Below are positions 61,773-64,000 of a stretch of 64,000 nucleotides of DNA, piece by piece. Origin of the DNA: Methanobacterium bryantii. Lineage in GTDB: Archaea > Methanobacteriota > Methanobacteria > Methanobacteriales > Methanobacteriaceae. The stretch is from assembly GCF_002287175.1 (NCBI RefSeq), contig NZ_LMVM01000040.1, positions 124,001 to 188,000 of the forward strand, read 5' to 3'. A program made the position numbers and the translations under genes. A model generated the notes under the pieces. That model saw nothing but the letters and a program-made list of their open reading frames with translations. It was not told the origin of the DNA and searched no databases. The number at the start of each line of letters is the position of its first letter. Position 1 is the first letter of the stretch.

Positions 61773-62060
61773 TTCAATTCTTCTTTTTTTTTAAACTTGA
61801 TATTTTTCAAATCAAAAATCAGACAATTTACTTATTTTTTTTATTTATTGGCGCTTAAATTTGTAAATATATGGGATTTTCCTGTATTAACATGTTTTAT
61901 ATGTAGTTATCTTTTAAATTACAATCTCAATCCAGTTAATCGAGAAATCACCGTCTTAAATTGAAATCTATATAATAATTTATAATACTGCTGGTTATCA
62001 AAAATAGTAATATAGAATCATTAACAAATAATACTACAGTACGGATCGGTTGGTGATTAT
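61773..62060 (+). other. AT-rich intergenic region
   Basis: It begins with a T-rich run that probably terminates the tandem paralog operon. No gene or strong repeat is seen. GGTGAT just before 62061 belongs to the next gene. Confidence 0.35.
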
Positions 62061-62741
62061 ATGCTGGATTTGGGGATAAAAAAAAGTGGTAAAGAAAGGA
62101 CTGAAAATTATGCTGTTAAATATTTAAATGAATTAGTGCCTCAAGAAGAAATTTCCGGTGAGATTTATGTGGGGGATATTAAAAAAAGAGAGGTCAAAAA
62201 GAAAGAGATAAATGAGTTTTATATAATAATAACAGACCATGATACTCAGGTTAAATGGATTTGTGGGCTTATAACTTCTTATTATCCTGAAAATGGCACT
62301 ATTTATGGTGAAAGGGGAGGAAGGGTCTACAGTTTTATTGACAGTTTAAATCATGTTGTTAATAAATCCATGACAAATTTGGAAGATAGTTATTCAGTTG
62401 ACTTTGAAACTTTTAGAAAATCTGTTAATGATAATATCTCTCGGGTCACGGTTAAAGCTGTTGCACCATCGAGTATAAATGCTAAGGCGGTTAATTTAGA
62501 AGTTATCAGTGTTCAGCTTAAAGATAACCCAGAAACCCAGAGGGCGTCTACTCTGCTAGATATCACTGATGAATATCCACAGCTTAGAATGGCAGTTACT
62601 AACATTATGGATAGAAAAGAAAAAGTTACCCGTGAAAGTATTGCTGCTGAATTGAAATCTTTATTTGACAATAATGAAATGGGAGAAAGAGAATATAATC
62701 ACGGGTTAAAAGAGCTTGATAAAATGAATAAAGGGGGATAA
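62061..62741 (+). CDS. hypothetical soluble protein
   Basis: The 226-residue product has no signal, helix anchor or recognised motif. The central part (EFYIIITDHDTQVKWICGLI, PENGTIYGERGGRVYSFIDS) looks like an alpha/beta domain; the C-terminal 50 residues are helical and resemble a short-C-terminal-helix tail (ITRESIAAELKSLFDNNEMG with the Ile read as Val). GGTGAT supports the ATG. No function assigned. Confidence 0.65.
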   Translation: MLDLGIKKSGKERTENYAVKYLNELVPQEEISGEIYVGDIKKREVKKKEINEFYIIITDHDTQVKWICGLITSYYPENGTIYGERGGRVYSFIDSLNHVVNKSMTNLEDSYSVDFETFRKSVNDNISRVTVKAVAPSSINAKAVNLEVISVQLKDNPETQRASTLLDITDEYPQLRMAVTNIMDRKEKVTRESIAAELKSLFDNNEMGEREYNHGLKELDKMNKGG

Positions 62742-63219
62742 ACATAAAATTTCATTTTTATTTACATTTTTAACTTTATTAATGCTTTTATTTTCATAGA
62801 AACTAAATATTTTGTCATATTTTATTTTCCATATAATTTTATGTTATTTAACTCTATTTAATTTATTAATAAATCAATTTTATCAGTATTAAAGTCTAAA
62901 TAATGTATGTTAACTTTCAATTACAACTTAAAAGGTTATATAATAAACTAATCTTATTTTGTGGCTTTAAGACAATTAATATTAATTTAGGATACTGCTT
63001 CTTTGATGTGTGGAGTTATGAATCTCATATGATAAAAAATAATAACTAAAAAAAACAAATTGTTCTTTATCAACTTGATGTATTTGATTGATTTCTTATC
63101 TTTAGATAATGAGTAATTCATTATTTTAATTAATTAAAATATAAATTAAATGATAAATTCATACTATTGGCATAAGATGGCAATGATAATAATTATTATT
63201 TGATTTGAAGGGGAAAAAT
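62742..63219 (+). other. AT-rich non-coding region
   Basis: About 480 bp with no recognised gene, RNA or strong palindrome. Its right end contains the promoter and a GGGG ribosome-binding site for the FilR1-type regulator. Confidence 0.35.
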
Positions 63220-64000
63220 ATGTCTAAAGAGATTTTAAAGCTTTATGGGAAAGTAAGAGATGATTTAAAGTTTCTCACAGCTTCTGATGTTAGAACAAGG
63301 ATTATTATAACTTTAAATGGTGGATTAAAAAGTTTACGCGACCTTAAAGACGAAACAAATTTGAGTTCAGCAACTATTTTACATGGAATGAACCAGCTCG
63401 ATGAAAAAAATTTCATACTTAAACAGTCTGGAGGTTATTCCCTTTCTCAAACCGGCAAAATTGTCGCAATTCATTTAATAAGCCTCATAAAAGCTTCCAC
63501 CTCTCTGGGAGAACTTGAAAAAATATTTTTAAGGCATGAAATAGAGGCTATCCCTGAATATTTGCTTGAAACTATTGGTAGTTTAAAAAACTCGGTAGTA
63601 ATTGAGTCTACACCTACAGATGTTATGAAACCCCATACTGTTTATGCCGAACTTTTATCAAAGGCCAAAGAGATTAATTACATATCTTCAGTCCTTCTTC
63701 CTCAAAAAATAGAGATGTTCGAGGATTTACTGGAAAGCAGTTCACTGCAGCTTATGGTAACACCGGAAATACTGGATAAATGGATCGAAATAAAGGGCAG
63801 AGAAAACTTAAAAAAAGCGACTGAAGAAAAAGATTTTAAAATATGGAAGATAGATGATGCAAGAATGTCTTTTACAGTAACAGATAAATTTATTGCACTG
63901 GGCTTGTTTTCAACTGATGGAATATACGATCTTCATAAATATTTAATAGATGAAGATGCTGAAGCGATTGAATGGGGAAACCGACTGTTTGAACATTATT
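63220..64000 (+). CDS. FilR1/DUF1724-type winged-helix regulator (partial at window edge)
   Basis: The first 260 residues are present and the frame is open at the edge. An N-terminal winged HTH (TASDVRTRIIITLNGGLKSL, SSATILHGMNQLDEKNFILK) is followed by a C-terminal ligand domain of the methanogen FilR1 type (SLGELEKIFLRHEIEAIPEY and the closing FIALGLFSTDGIYDLHKYLI). Regulators of this class are numerous in Methanobacterium. The effector is unknown. The ATG follows AAGGGG. Confidence 0.9.
   Translation, partial: MSKEILKLYGKVRDDLKFLTASDVRTRIIITLNGGLKSLRDLKDETNLSSATILHGMNQLDEKNFILKQSGGYSLSQTGKIVAIHLISLIKASTSLGELEKIFLRHEIEAIPEYLLETIGSLKNSVVIESTPTDVMKPHTVYAELLSKAKEINYISSVLLPQKIEMFEDLLESSSLQLMVTPEILDKWIEIKGRENLKKATEEKDFKIWKIDDARMSFTVTDKFIALGLFSTDGIYDLHKYLIDEDAEAIEWGNRLFEHY

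Overview
The window looks like chromosomal DNA of a hydrogenotrophic methanogen of the order Methanobacteriales, most probably Methanobacterium. This is inferred from the AT-rich sequence, archaeal TATA boxes, GGAGG and GGTGAT ribosome-binding sites, and lineage-typical genes: archaeal LeuS, TruD, CTP-dependent riboflavin kinase, a coenzyme F390 synthetase-like ligase, 5'-deoxyadenosine deaminases, a pseudomurein-peptidase-like secreted protein and a FilR1-type regulator. No rRNA or CRISPR array is visible. One tRNA (Leu, CAG) lies at the left end.

Region by region. 0-13 kb is mostly core: tRNA-Leu, a small unknown pair, Get3/ArsA, an Lrp regulator, a PRC/MgtE_N/CBS protein paired with an atypical NRAMP transporter, NadE, CutA, LeuS, an MFS carrier, an encapsulated-ferritin-like protein and a FAH-family hydrolase. 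12.8-25.4 kb is an accessory surface/export region. It has two paralogous MacB/LolD-type ABC cassettes, three paralogous small membrane proteins (two coupled to winged-helix regulators), a secreted transglutaminase/Pei-like protein with a Trp-Lys-Tyr repeat, a GT39-like membrane glycosyltransferase, and about 2 kb of non-coding DNA packed with nested palindromes. 25.6-30.4 kb holds HisG, a tandem duplication of 5'-deoxyadenosine deaminase and a decayed HAD phosphatase. 30.5-37.5 kb is a cation-homeostasis block: TrkA/TrkH, a second TrkH, a 34-residue membrane peptide and a Na,K-ATPase-like P-type pump. 37.8-42 kb has the F390 synthetase-like ligase, TruD and a cyclase. 42-52.4 kb is a copper-handling region (YHS protein, CopA, CopZ, HxlR regulator, CopB and a Met/His-rich membrane peptide), interrupted by a broken NifX-like gene, an Mrp ATPase, riboflavin kinase and a truncated ThiS/MoaD-like ORF. 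53-64 kb is sparse and accessory: an amidohydrolase, a lipoprotein, a histone-fold-like protein, a HEPN-motif protein, a frameshifted GIY-YIG endonuclease, tandem membrane-anchored paralogs and a FilR1 regulator running off the edge.

The most unusual structure is the palindrome system at 14.1, 18.6-19.6 and 23.9-24.3 kb. Short perfect hairpins are nested inside larger stems, strung as AACCTC-hairpin-GGAGGTT units, punctuated by CCCACCC or CCCGCC motifs, and share a homologous core whose stem sequence differs between copies. Elements of this kind begin 6 bp beyond the stop codons of both ABC cassettes. A second unusual pattern is GGAGG-N7-ATT, which suggests AUU initiation of two genes. Everything was read by eye; family assignments rest on recognised motifs, not on database searches.
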